From: Streptomyces sp. 6-11-2
GTDB lineage: Bacteria > Actinomycetota > Actinomycetes > Streptomycetales > Streptomycetaceae
DNA length: 64,000 nt
Assembly: GCF_006540305.1 (NCBI RefSeq)
Contig: NZ_BJOR01000001.1
Span: 6,820,001-6,884,000 of the forward strand
Reading direction: 5' to 3'
A model generated the notes under the pieces. It was not told the origin of the DNA and ran no database searches. It saw only the letters and a list, made by a program, of their open reading frames with translations. The translations under genes and the position numbers were made by a program. Numbering within the stretch: position 1 is the stretch's first letter; each line of letters starts with the position of its first letter. Shown here in pieces: positions 8,184-16,614 of the stretch.

Positions 8184-9191
8184 GTGCGACCGCCCACCAT
8201 CCGAGACGTCGCCGCGCGCGCCGGTGTGTCCAAGTCCCTGGTCTCGCTGGTGCTGCGCGGCTCCGCCGGCGTGCGCCCCGAGAAGCGGCAGGCGGTGCTC
8301 GCCGCCGTCGAGGAACTCGGCTACCGGCCCAACGCCGCCGCCCGCAGCCTCAGCGAGCGCCGCACCCGCACCGTCGGCGTGCTGCTGAACGACATGCGCA
8401 ACCCCTGGTTCGTGGAACTCCTCGACGGGCTGAACTCCCGCCTGTACGACTCCGGTCTGCACATGCTGCTCGCCGACGGCCACCTCAACCGGCGCCTGGG
8501 GGAGGACCTCACCCGCACCTTCACCGAGTTGCGCGTCGACGGCCTGGTCGCCGTCGGCACCCTGCGGGATCCGGGGGCGCTGCGCGTCGCGGCCGGCCGG
8601 GTGCCCACCGTCGTCGCCGGTGCCCGCGAACCCGAACTGCCGGGGGTGGACGTCGTCGCGGGCGACGACGAGCAGGGCGCCCGGCTGGCCACCGAGCACC
8701 TCATCGCCCTCGGCCACCGGCACATCGCCCACATCGCCGGCCGGGGCGCGGTCGGCGACCTGCGCCGCCGCGGCTTCGAGGCCACCATGCGCGCACACGG
8801 GCTGGCCGGCACGGCGGTCGTCGAGCAGGGCGACCTCACCGAGGAGGGCGGCTACCGGGCCACCGTAAGGCTGCTCAGCCGTACCTCGCGGCCCACCGCC
8901 GTGTTCGCGGTCAACGACATGGCCTGCGTCGGCGCGCTGTCCGCCGCCGAGGAGAGCGGCCTCCGGGTCCCCCGGGACCTCTCCCTGGCCGGATACGACA
9001 ACACCTACCTGTCGCGCCTGCGCCACGTGTGGCTGACCACCGTGGACAACGCCAGCCACGATGTGGGCCGGCGCGCCGCCCAGCGGCTGCTCGACCGCAT
9101 CGACGACCCGGACCTGCCCCGCACGGTCGACCTGACCAGCCCGGTCCTGGAGGTGCGCGGCACGACCGCACCGCCCGCCGGAACCGGCTGA
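8184..9191 (+). CDS. LacI family transcriptional regulator
   Basis: The 335-residue protein has an N-terminal LacI helix-turn-helix and hinge (TIRDVAARAGVSKSLVSLVL, then LGYRPNAAARSL). A periplasmic-binding-protein-like effector domain follows (VGVLLNDMRNPWFVELLDGL, DGLVAVGTL, GHRHIAHIAGR, PTAVFAVNDMACVGAL, SLAGYDNTYLSRL). The GTG at 8184 is the start that fits the family. It is divergent from the sugar dehydrogenase and is its probable repressor through the 8014-8029 operator. Effector unknown. Confidence 0.92.
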   Translation: MRPPTIRDVAARAGVSKSLVSLVLRGSAGVRPEKRQAVLAAVEELGYRPNAAARSLSERRTRTVGVLLNDMRNPWFVELLDGLNSRLYDSGLHMLLADGHLNRRLGEDLTRTFTELRVDGLVAVGTLRDPGALRVAAGRVPTVVAGAREPELPGVDVVAGDDEQGARLATEHLIALGHRHIAHIAGRGAVGDLRRRGFEATMRAHGLAGTAVVEQGDLTEEGGYRATVRLLSRTSRPTAVFAVNDMACVGALSAAEESGLRVPRDLSLAGYDNTYLSRLRHVWLTTVDNASHDVGRRAAQRLLDRIDDPDLPRTVDLTSPVLEVRGTTAPPAGTG

Positions 9192-9211
9192 CGAGTACCG
9201 CTCCGAGACGC

Positions 9212-9350
9212 TCCGTGGGACATGGGCCGGTACCGCCCGGTTGGATCCGTGGGGCCCGGGCGGGCATCGGCCGGGTGGATCTGTGGGAGCTGGGCCGGTA
9301 TCGGCCGGGTGGATCCGTGGGACCTGGACCGGCGCACCGGCCGGGTGGAT
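9212..9350. repeat. 34-bp tandem repeat array (about four units)
   Basis: Units begin with TCCGTGGG or TCTGTGGG at 9212, 9246, 9280 and 9314, with a degenerate fifth start at 9350. The spacings are 34, 34, 34 and 36 bp. Each carries a middle TGGGCCGGTA-like part and ends GGCCGGGTGGA. The 34-bp period is not a multiple of three, so the array is not coding. It begins about 20 bp after the lacI-family stop codon and lies in a 400-bp gap that otherwise holds nothing recognisable. Confidence 0.75.
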
Positions 9351-9593
9351 CCGGCAGCCCGGCCGGCGCGGCGGCCGAGCGGGTTCCACGGACGGGGCGG
9401 ACCCGGCGAATCGCCCCCGGGCCGCTGGTTACCCGGACACCGGGTTCGGAAGTGAGCCCCCCGGGGTCCTCCGCGCCTCGCGCGTCGCGGAGGACCCGCG
9501 CCCCGGTGCCGTCCACCGCGGCCACCGTCCTCACCCCCCGCCTGCGGAGGCCAACGCTCTCGCCGGTCCGGGCCAGGGGTGAGAACATGGCAT

Positions 9594-10691
9594 GTGTCGC
9601 TCATGGACCTACGGCGCTCACCATCGGGACGGGTCCTGATCCTCATCCCCCTGGTGCTGATCGCTGTGGTGGGCGTCGTGGACGCCCTCACCCCGCCGGA
9701 TGTGCACCTCGGCCCGCTGCTGGTCGCGGCTCCCGCCTTCACCGCCGCGTTCTCCGGGCCCTGGCTCACCGCGCTGATCGGCGCGCTCACCGTCGGGACC
9801 GAACTCTTCATCGGAGGGGTCCAGGGCACGCTGGGCACCCAGAACCTCCAGGCGGAGGTCGCGTCCCTGATCATCGTCTCCGGACTGATCGTGGTGTTCT
9901 GCCTGTTCCGGGACCGGCGCGAGCACCAGCTGGCGCAGAGCCGGGTCGTGGCCCAGGCCGTCCAGGACGTGCTCTTCCCACCCCTGCCCGAGCGCAGCGG
10001 CCCCCTGCGGATCGCCTGCCTGTACCTCGCCGCCCAGGACGAGGCCACCATGGGCGGGGACCTCTACGCCGCCGCCCGCACCGGACACAGCACCCGGCTG
10101 CTCATCGCCGACGTGCGGGGCAAGGGACTGCCCGCGATCAGCCATGCGGCACTGCTGCTCGGCGCCTTCCGCGCGGCGGCGCACCGACGGCCCTCGCTGC
10201 CGCGTCTGGCCGTGCACCTGGACGGCGCGATGCGCTGGGAGTTCCGGCAGTGGCAGACCGCGCAGATGCTCGACACCGACGAGTCCTTCGCCACCGCCCT
10301 GCTCGTGGACATCCCCGACAGCGAGCCCGTGCTGCACCTCCTCAACTGCGGCCATCCGTCCCCGCTGCTCATCGGCGCGGAGACTGTTGCCCCCCTGACC
10401 GCGCAGGTCGTCGCACCACCGCTGGGCCTGGGGGAACTGTCCGAAGCCTTGGACTACGTGGTCGCCTCGTTCCCCTTCCTGCCCGGCGACACAGTGCTCC
10501 TGCACACCGACGGCGTCCTGGAGGCGCGCAACGCGCGGGGCGACTTCTACCCCCTCGCCGACCGGGCCGGCGCCTGGGTCACGGAACCGCCGGGGCTGGT
10601 GCTGCGCCGGCTGCACGACGACCTCGTCGCCTACACCCACGGCCACCTGGGCGACGACGCCGCGGCCGTCGCGATCCGCCGCGGCCCTTAG
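9594..10691 (+). CDS. Membrane PP2C/SpoIIE-type serine phosphatase
   Basis: About 365 residues. Three or four N-terminal transmembrane helices (residues 10-115, for example VLILIPLVLIAVVGVVDAL) precede a SpoIIE-type metal-dependent phosphatase domain: DEATMGGDLYAA, LLIADVRGKGLPA, LNCGHPSPLLI, LLHTDGVLEARN and GDDAAAVAIR. Such proteins dephosphorylate anti-anti-sigma factors. I chose the GTG at 9594 because AGGGGTGAG lies 10 nt upstream; an ATG at 9603 and a GTG at 9579 are alternatives. There is no sensor domain beyond the membrane region. Confidence 0.85.
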   Translation: MSLMDLRRSPSGRVLILIPLVLIAVVGVVDALTPPDVHLGPLLVAAPAFTAAFSGPWLTALIGALTVGTELFIGGVQGTLGTQNLQAEVASLIIVSGLIVVFCLFRDRREHQLAQSRVVAQAVQDVLFPPLPERSGPLRIACLYLAAQDEATMGGDLYAAARTGHSTRLLIADVRGKGLPAISHAALLLGAFRAAAHRRPSLPRLAVHLDGAMRWEFRQWQTAQMLDTDESFATALLVDIPDSEPVLHLLNCGHPSPLLIGAETVAPLTAQVVAPPLGLGELSEALDYVVASFPFLPGDTVLLHTDGVLEARNARGDFYPLADRAGAWVTEPPGLVLRRLHDDLVAYTHGHLGDDAAAVAIRRGP

Positions 10692-10900
10692 GGCCTCTCG
10701 TTGGGATCATGCCGGGCTCGCGGGCCCCGGCACCGTGCGGTGCGTCGCCGGCCATCGGTCACGGCGGCAGGCCGGACGGCTCGTGGGTTTCCGGGCGCCT
10801 CGCGATTGCGCCGTGTGCGATCGGGTACGCGTGCAGGGCCCGTGCCCGGCCGGTCACCTCCCGGGCGGGCCGCTCGACTGCCGCGACCAGGGAAACCGCC

Positions 10901-11308
10901 ATGCAGACACCAGCGAACGACAACACCCCGACGCCCGCCCAGCAAGCGCTGGACGTGCTTGCCGAGAACGCCGAGGACACGGTGGCACTGGACACGCTCG
11001 CGAGCAGCGACGTGCTGGTCCCCGTGCCGGACGACGCGAGCGAGGAGGACGCCACCAACCCCACGGCGGTGGCCCTGCCCGTCCTCGAACAACCGGGCGG
11101 GGAGCCGGTGGTGCCCGTGTTCACCTCCGAACTGGAGATGTCCGACCTGCTGCCGTTCGTCTCCCGCTACCGGCTCGTACCGCTCGGCGCGCTCGCCTCC
11201 CAGTGGCCGGCCGACGACCTGTCGCTGACCATAGACGCCAGCTCGCCGCACGGTCTGACGCTCACCTCGGAGGGGGTGCGCAACCTGCTGGCCCGGCCGC
11301 AGGGCTGA
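10901..11308 (+). CDS. SseB family protein
   Basis: This 135-residue protein has the SseB-like layout: LVPVPDD, VVPVFTSELEM and VPLGALASQWPADDLSLTID. The ATG at 10901 follows AGGGAAA by 6 nt. The N-terminal 20 residues are low-complexity. SseB-domain proteins are frequent in Streptomyces and have no settled function outside type III secretion chaperones. The gene is 209 bp downstream of the phosphatase and may be its own unit. Confidence 0.75.
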   Translation: MQTPANDNTPTPAQQALDVLAENAEDTVALDTLASSDVLVPVPDDASEEDATNPTAVALPVLEQPGGEPVVPVFTSELEMSDLLPFVSRYRLVPLGALASQWPADDLSLTIDASSPHGLTLTSEGVRNLLARPQG

Positions 11309-11373
11309 GCGGCGCCGCGGGGAACAACCGGGCCGCCCGCCGGCCGGCGGCGGCACCACGGCTGGCGGCCGGC

Positions 11374-11724
11374 TCAGGCGTCCTGGAGGAGGCCGATGAG
11401 GTTGCCGTCGGCGTCCTTCGCCGAGGCGATCAGCCGGCCGCCGCCGACGTCCTGCACGTCCTGAAGTACCTCGGCGCCCGCGACCACCAGCGCCGCCAGC
11501 CGGGCCCTGATGTCGTCGACGTGCCAGTACGGCACCGGTCCGGTCATGCCCTTGGCGTGTCCGTTCGGGTCGAGCCCGACGTCCTGCCCGGCGGCCTTGA
11601 AACCGACGTAGTAGGGAGCGTCGGCGTACGGCTCGACCTCCAGCAGCGCGCTGAACAGGGCCTTCGCCCGCTCGAGGTCCTTGACGGGGTAGATGATCGT
11701 CTGCAGGCCGGCAGTCATGGCCAT
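11374..11724 (-). CDS. VOC (glyoxalase/bleomycin-resistance fold) protein
   Basis: This is a single vicinal-oxygen-chelate domain of 116 residues, with the typical start TIIYPVKDLERAKALFSALL and ending SAKDADGNLIGLLQ. The ATG at 11724 has GAGGAG 6 nt upstream. Likely metal-dependent small-molecule binding or conversion in the cytoplasm; the exact reaction cannot be told. It faces convergently the preceding SseB-family gene. Confidence 0.85.
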   Translation of the reverse strand: MAMTAGLQTIIYPVKDLERAKALFSALLEVEPYADAPYYVGFKAAGQDVGLDPNGHAKGMTGPVPYWHVDDIRARLAALVVAGAEVLQDVQDVGGGRLIASAKDADGNLIGLLQDA

Positions 11725-11914
11725 GGCGTACTCCTCGGTATGCGGCGGTATTCGGCTCTGCGTTCCGCAGAGGGAAGGGCCGACGTGTGCGTCGGTGGTT
11801 CCACGCTAGGCCGGGGAGGCGCGTGTGGCTTCTCCGATCCTGACCGGTTGCCGGGAAGCGTCACCCGCCTCGCCGTACACACCCCCGTCGGCGCGTGCGG
11901 TGCGGATCCGGTGG

Positions 11915-11978
11915 GGTTAGCCTGTAGCCCGGCCGCGACGGGTTCGCGGCGCGGCGGTGGGGCCCGCCGTACCTAACC
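11915..11978 (+). other. Potential structured leader RNA before crcB
   Basis: An outer stem GGTTAG/CTAACC (11915-11920 with 11973-11978) encloses two hairpins: CCGCGA/TCGCGG (11933-11938 with 11944-11949) and GGCGG/CCGCC (11953-11957 with 11964-11968). Together they form a three-way junction, 88 nt upstream of the first crcB start. It does not match the known fluoride riboswitch as I remember it. GC-rich sequence makes chance stems likely. Confidence 0.3.
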
Positions 11979-12065
11979 GTGGCAGTGCTGCCGCCAACGG
12001 TCCCTACTCGCATCACAGGAGCGCTCCGGCATGTCCGGGCGCGGGCGAGCAGGAGACGTACGAGC

Positions 12066-12527
12066 ATGACAGTCCCGGAAACCGACAGCCTTCGGGCGCG
12101 GATCAGTCCCGCACGGCGGCGTGCCTGGCGGACGCAGGCGCCGGTGGTCGCGGTGGTGGCACTCGGCGGAGCGCTCGGGGCCACCGCCCGGTACGCCGTC
12201 TCGCAGTGGCTGCCGACGCCGGCCGGGGGCTTTCCCTGGGCGATCTTCTGGGTCAACGCCTTCGGCTGCGCGGTGATCGGCGTCTTCATGGTGGTCATCA
12301 CCGACGTGTGGGGCGCCCACCGCCTGGTCCGCCCGTTCTTCGGCACCGGCGTGCTCGGTGGCTTCACCACCTTCTCCACCTACGCCGTCGACATCCAGCG
12401 GCTGGTGGACTCCGGCCACGCCCGCATGGGGCTGGCATACCTCGCCGCGACCCCGTGCGCGGCCCTCGCGGCGGTGTGGCTGGCCATGACGGCGGCCCGC
12501 CGCGTCCTGAAGTGGAGGCAGCGATGA
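12066..12527 (+). CDS. crcB: Fluoride exporter CrcB/Fluc, subunit 1
   Basis: This 153-residue, four-helix membrane protein exports fluoride. Fluc signatures are seen: [17 protein letters not shown] and [13 protein letters not shown] basic N-terminal tail of about 25 residues precedes helix 1. The ATG at 12066 has AGGAGA 9 nt upstream. Its stop overlaps the DUF190 start by 4 nt, and a second crcB follows, so the channel is probably a heterodimer of the two CrcB subunits. Confidence 0.92.
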   Translation: MTVPETDSLRARISPARRRAWRTQAPVVAVVALGGALGATARYAVSQWLPTPAGGFPWAIFWVNAFGCAVIGVFMVVITDVWGAHRLVRPFFGTGVLGGFTTFSTYAVDIQRLVDSGHARMGLAYLAATPCAALAAVWLAMTAARRVLKWRQR

Positions 12528-12904
12528 CCAGGCTCACCGGCAGCGCGCTGCGCGTGACCGTCTTCATCGGAGAGAACGACACCTGGCACCACCGGCCCCT
12601 GTACTCCGAGATCGTCCACCGGGCCCACGCGGCGGGCCTCGCCGGCGCCAGCGTCTTCCGCGGTATCGAGGGGTTCGGCGCGACCTCCCTGATCCACACC
12701 TCGCGGCTGCTGTCGATGAGCGAGGACCTGCCGGTGGCGGTGGTGATCGTGGACACCGAGGAGCGGGTGCGGGCGTTCCTGCCGCAACTGGACGAACTGG
12801 TCGCCGAGGGACTGGTGATACTCGACGACTGCGAGGTCATCCGGTACGTCGGCCGCGCGGCCGGTTCCGGCGACGCGGGCGCGAAGGTCAGGAAGTCGTC
12901 GTGA
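12524..12904 (+). CDS. DUF190 domain protein in crcB operon
   Basis: This 126-residue soluble protein has the DUF190 pattern: [37 protein letters not shown] and [16 protein letters not shown]. The family is found repeatedly beside crcB and has a ferredoxin-like, PII-like fold. It overlaps both neighbours by 4 nt (ATGA and GTGA), which implies translational coupling and balanced production with the two exporter subunits. Its biochemical role in fluoride resistance is not established. Confidence 0.88.
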   Translation: MTRLTGSALRVTVFIGENDTWHHRPLYSEIVHRAHAAGLAGASVFRGIEGFGATSLIHTSRLLSMSEDLPVAVVIVDTEERVRAFLPQLDELVAEGLVILDDCEVIRYVGRAAGSGDAGAKVRKSS

Positions 12905-13269
12905 ACTGGCTGCTGGTGGTCCTCGGGGCCGCGGTCGGGGCGCCCCTGCGCTACCTCACCGACCGCGCGGTGCAGTCCCGGCACGACTCGGTGTTCCCCT
13001 GGGGCACCTTCGTGGTGAACGTCACCGGTTGCCTGATCCTCGGTCTGCTGACCGGCGCGGCGGCCGCCGGCGTCGCCGGGCCGCACCTGCAACTGCTCCT
13101 GGGCACCGGTCTGTGCGGGGCCCTGACCACGTACTCGACCTTCTCCTACGAGACGCTGCGGCTCACCGAGACCGGTGCGGGTTCCTACGCCCTCGCCAAC
13201 GTCGTCGCCAGCGTCGCGGCGGGCCTCGGCGCGGCTTTCGCCGGGGTGTGGATCGCCGGAAGCCTCTGA
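12901..13269 (+). CDS. crcB: Fluoride exporter CrcB/Fluc, subunit 2
   Basis: This 122-residue protein has four helices and the Fluc motifs [22 protein letters not shown] and [11 protein letters not shown]. The GTG start overlaps the DUF190 stop (GTGA). It lacks the basic N-terminal tail of subunit 1. Two unequal crcB copies in one operon usually form a dual-topology heterodimer channel. The next gene, uppP, starts 98 bp further and may be cotranscribed. Confidence 0.92.
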   Translation: MNWLLVVLGAAVGAPLRYLTDRAVQSRHDSVFPWGTFVVNVTGCLILGLLTGAAAAGVAGPHLQLLLGTGLCGALTTYSTFSYETLRLTETGAGSYALANVVASVAAGLGAAFAGVWIAGSL

Positions 13270-13367
13270 CGGTCGCCGCGGGTTCCGAGGCCGGTCACCT
13301 GACCGTCACCTCAGCACCGTAAGAGTGTCTACACCACTGTCGACCAACATCCCCAGAACTGGATCCC

Positions 13368-14204
13368 ATGAGCGCCATCTCCGTCGGTCAGGCCGTCGTC
13401 CTCGGAGTCGTCGAGGGGGTGACCGAGTTCCTCCCCGTGTCCTCCACCGGCCATCTGAAGATCACCGAAGGGCTCATGGGCATCCCCGTCGACGACAAGT
13501 CGGTCGTCGCGTTCTCCGCCGTCATCCAGGTCGGTGCCATCGCCGCCGTGCTGGTGTACTTCTTCAAGGACATCGTGCGGATCATGTCCGCCTGGTTCCG
13601 CGGGCTGGCCAACCGGGGGGAGCGCTACCACCACGACTACAAGTTCGCCTGGTGGGTCATCTTCGCGACCATGCCGATCGTCGTGGTGGGCCTGGCCGCC
13701 AAGCCCTTCATCGAAGGGCCGCTCGGCTCCCTGTGGGTGGTCGCCGGCTCGCTGATCGCGGGCAGTGCCGTGATGTGGTGCGCGGACCAGATGGGCCGGC
13801 ACAAGCGCGGTGAGGACGACACCTCCTTCAAGGACGCGATGCTGGTCGGCAGCTCGCAGATCCTCGCCCTGCTCTTCCCCGGCTTCTCCCGTTCCGGCGC
13901 CACCATGTCCACCGCGCTCATCCTGGACCTGGACCGCGTCGCCGCCACCCGCCTGTCCTTCTTCCTCGGCCTCCCGGCCCTGACCGGCGCCGGCATCTAC
14001 GAGCTCAAGGACGCCCTCGGCGCGAGCGTGGGCGCCGTCCCGCTGGCCGTCGGCACCGTCGTGTCCTTCGTGGTCGCCTACGCCTCCATCGCCTGGCTGC
14101 TGAAGTTCGTCGCCAAGCACTCCTTCAACGCGTTCGTCGTCTACCGGATCCTGATCGGCCTGCTGCTGTTCGGCCTGCTCGGCACGGGTGTCCTCAGCGG
14201 CTGA
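13368..14204 (+). CDS. uppP: Undecaprenyl-diphosphatase
   Basis: This 278-residue integral membrane enzyme removes a phosphate from undecaprenyl diphosphate, recycling the lipid carrier of cell-wall synthesis; extra copies confer bacitracin tolerance. The two family motifs are EGVTEFLPVSSTGHL near residue 16 and FPGFSRSGATM near residue 169. Eight hydrophobic helices are evident and length is normal. The ATG at 13368 begins MSAISVGQAVVLG. Confidence 0.95.
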   Translation: MSAISVGQAVVLGVVEGVTEFLPVSSTGHLKITEGLMGIPVDDKSVVAFSAVIQVGAIAAVLVYFFKDIVRIMSAWFRGLANRGERYHHDYKFAWWVIFATMPIVVVGLAAKPFIEGPLGSLWVVAGSLIAGSAVMWCADQMGRHKRGEDDTSFKDAMLVGSSQILALLFPGFSRSGATMSTALILDLDRVAATRLSFFLGLPALTGAGIYELKDALGASVGAVPLAVGTVVSFVVAYASIAWLLKFVAKHSFNAFVVYRILIGLLLFGLLGTGVLSG

Positions 14205-14274
14205 GCACCGGATGGCGGCCGAGGCCCGCCGCCCGGCCCACCGACGCGGCGCAGGGGGACCGGCGGGAGGCACA

Positions 14275-15207
14275 ATGGCGATCATGACGTCGTCCCCGAC
14301 CTACCTGCCGGTCCTGGAGCGCATCGCCGAGGAGATCGAGCACACGCCCGGCCGCGGGCGCCCCGCCGACTACATCCCTGCGCTCGCCGCCCGTGACGCC
14401 CGCGCCTTCGGTATGGCCGTCGCCGAGCTGGACGGCACGGTGTACGGGGTGGGGGACTGGCGGGAGCCGTTCTCCGCGCAGTCCATCAGCAAGGTGTTCA
14501 CCCTCGCCCTCGACCTGGCGCGTGAGGGCGACGAACTGTGGGAGCACGTGGGCCGCGAGCCCTCCGGCAACCCCTTCAACTCCCTGGTGCAACTGGAGTA
14601 CGAGAACGGCATCCCGCGCAACCCGTTCATCAACGCCGGCGCCCTGGTGGTCACCGACCGGCTCCAGACCCGTACCGGCGACGCGGCGGGCGAGCTGCTG
14701 AGCTTCCTGCGCGCCGAGAGCGGCAACCCCGAGCTGGACTTCGACGAGGAGGTCGCCGCGTCCGAGACCGCGCACGGCGACCGCAACGCGGCCCTCGCCC
14801 ACTTCATGGCGTCCTACGGCAACGTGGACAACCCGGTGCCGGTCCTGCTGGACCAGTACTTCCGCCAGTGCTCGATCGCGGCCTCCTGCGCCGACCTTGC
14901 GCTGGCCACCACGTTCCTCGCCCGGCACGGCATAAGGGCGGACGGCACCCGGCTGCTCGCCAGCAGCCAGGCCAAGCAGGTCAACGCGGTCATGCTGACC
15001 TGCGGGACGTACGACGCGGCCGGCGACTTCGCCTACCGCGTGGGCCTGCCCGGCAAGAGCGGTGTGGGCGGCGGCATCATCGCCGTCGTACCGGGCCGGT
15101 GCGCGCTGTGCGTGTGGAGCCCCGGACTGGACGAGCGGGGCAACTCGGTGGCCGGCGTGGCGGCCCTGGACCGCTTCACGACCCTCACCGGCCTGTCGGT
15201 GTTCTGA
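14275..15207 (+). CDS. glsA: Glutaminase A
   Basis: This 310-residue serine-dependent, beta-lactamase-fold glutaminase converts glutamine to glutamate and ammonia. The catalytic Ser-x-x-Lys is in SAQSISKVF. Other family blocks are NPFINAGALV, EVAASETAHGDRN, CSIAASCADLALA and GLPGKSGVGGG. The ATG at 14275 has GGGAGG 5 nt upstream; a second in-frame ATG lies at 14284. It starts 71 bp after uppP on the same strand. Confidence 0.93.
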   Translation: MAIMTSSPTYLPVLERIAEEIEHTPGRGRPADYIPALAARDARAFGMAVAELDGTVYGVGDWREPFSAQSISKVFTLALDLAREGDELWEHVGREPSGNPFNSLVQLEYENGIPRNPFINAGALVVTDRLQTRTGDAAGELLSFLRAESGNPELDFDEEVAASETAHGDRNAALAHFMASYGNVDNPVPVLLDQYFRQCSIAASCADLALATTFLARHGIRADGTRLLASSQAKQVNAVMLTCGTYDAAGDFAYRVGLPGKSGVGGGIIAVVPGRCALCVWSPGLDERGNSVAGVAALDRFTTLTGLSVF

Positions 15208-15256
15208 GGGGCGTCTCCGGCGACGTCGTGCGGAGCGCGCCCGGGTCGTCGGCCGG

Positions 15257-16459
15257 TCAGACGCGCGAGGCCCGCTTGTGCCTGAACCGCAGGCCGAGCA
15301 GAAGGACCCCCGCGCCCAGGCCGAGGGCGCCCGCGATGGTCCCCGTTTCCGGCCAGTCGGACTCGGCCGGCCGGGGCGCCCCCGCGGATGCCACGACGGC
15401 CGCTCCCGGCTTCGTCCCGGGCTTCGCTCCCGTCGACGTGTCGTGCGAGACGGGCCGCAGGGCGTCGAGCGAGCCCACCGGATCGACATGCCCGGCGGCG
15501 CCGAACCCCCAGTCCAGGAGTGCGCGCGCCTCCTCGTAGACGGCGTGGCCCGCACCCTGCTGCGGATTCATCACGGTCACCACGAGAGTGCGCCCGTCCC
15601 GGTGGGCCGCGGCGACGAGCGTGTTGCCCGCGTTGGTCGTGTAGCCGTTCTTGATGCCGATCAGACCCGGATACGGCGCGACGCCGCCGGCGCCGGTCAG
15701 CAGGCGGTTGGTGTTCGCGATCTGGAACGTGCCGCCGTTGCCCGGGAAGGAGGCGTGCGCGGTGGAGCAGTACCGCGCGAAGTCGGGGTTGCGCAGCCCG
15801 GCCCGCCCGAACACGGCCAGGTCGTACGCCGAGGAGTTCTGCCCGGGGGCGTCGTAGCCGTCGGGGGAGACGACCGTGGTGTCCAGGGCTCCCAGGGAGC
15901 GGGCCTTGGCCTCCATCTGCCGGGCCGTCTGCTCCCAGCCGCCGTTGAGCGCGGCGAGCACGTGCACGGCGTCGTTGCCGGAGTTGAGGAACACCCCGCG
16001 CCACAGATCGGCCACCTGGTACGTGTGGCCCTCGACGACCCCCACCATGCTGCTGCCCTCGCCGATGCCCGTCAGCTCCCTGGCGCTGACGGTGTGCCGG
16101 ATGCCTCCGGGGAAGGACGGCAGCACGGTCAGGGCGAGCAGTGTCTTCAGCGTGCTCGCGGGCGGAAGCCTGCGGTGCGCGTCGTGCGCGGCCATCACCT
16201 CGCCGGATTCGGCGTCGGCCACCACCCAGGACAGCGCGGAGACGTCCGGAACCGCGGGCGCCCCGCTGCGGAGCCGGACCTGTGTGCCCTCGTCGTCCAG
16301 CACGGCCGGCTGCGGCACCGCCGCCCTCGGCTGCACTATCGCGCCCGGACTTCTGCCGGACGGGCCGACGGCCGCGACCGGAGAGGTCAGCGCCAGGACG
16401 GTCACGGCGCAGAGTGCGCAGCTCGATACCGTGGTGCGCGTAGAAAATCTGATCTTCAT
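15257..16459 (-). CDS. D-alanyl-D-alanine carboxypeptidase (membrane-anchored)
   Basis: This 400-residue class C low-molecular-mass PBP trims the terminal D-Ala of peptidoglycan pentapeptides outside the cell. It has a signal peptide (residues 1-30). The catalytic motifs are STLK (Ser102, Lys105), SGN (160-162) and KNG (270-272); KNG in place of KTG is usual for DacB/DacC-type enzymes. A C-terminal transmembrane helix (IAGALGLGAGVLLLGLRF) and basic tail anchor it. It is convergent with glsA. Confidence 0.92.
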   Translation of the reverse strand: MKIRFSTRTTVSSCALCAVTVLALTSPVAAVGPSGRSPGAIVQPRAAVPQPAVLDDEGTQVRLRSGAPAVPDVSALSWVVADAESGEVMAAHDAHRRLPPASTLKTLLALTVLPSFPGGIRHTVSARELTGIGEGSSMVGVVEGHTYQVADLWRGVFLNSGNDAVHVLAALNGGWEQTARQMEAKARSLGALDTTVVSPDGYDAPGQNSSAYDLAVFGRAGLRNPDFARYCSTAHASFPGNGGTFQIANTNRLLTGAGGVAPYPGLIGIKNGYTTNAGNTLVAAAHRDGRTLVVTVMNPQQGAGHAVYEEARALLDWGFGAAGHVDPVGSLDALRPVSHDTSTGAKPGTKPGAAVVASAGAPRPAESDWPETGTIAGALGLGAGVLLLGLRFRHKRASRV

Positions 16460-16614
16460 ATCGCAAACCTAGGGACAAATCGGTGCAGGCGTGACGCTGC
16501 CCAGAGCCGAACGGGGTTCGCGAGCACCCGGATGTCCTAGCGCGTGCCCTGACGGACGCACAGCGGGTGCGGTGGTGAGGGAGCGCGGAGCGCTCGGCCG
16601 GTCGGCCGGCGGGC

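Noticed and set aside
9212..9350. CRISPR array
   Set aside because: The 34-bp units are directly adjacent without unique spacers, diverge from each other, and no cas genes are present. The same applies to the arrays at 23.2 and 30.4 kb.
11725..12065. Fluoride riboswitch before crcB
   Set aside because: I could not find the conserved core of the known crcB motif; the stems seen have a different arrangement.
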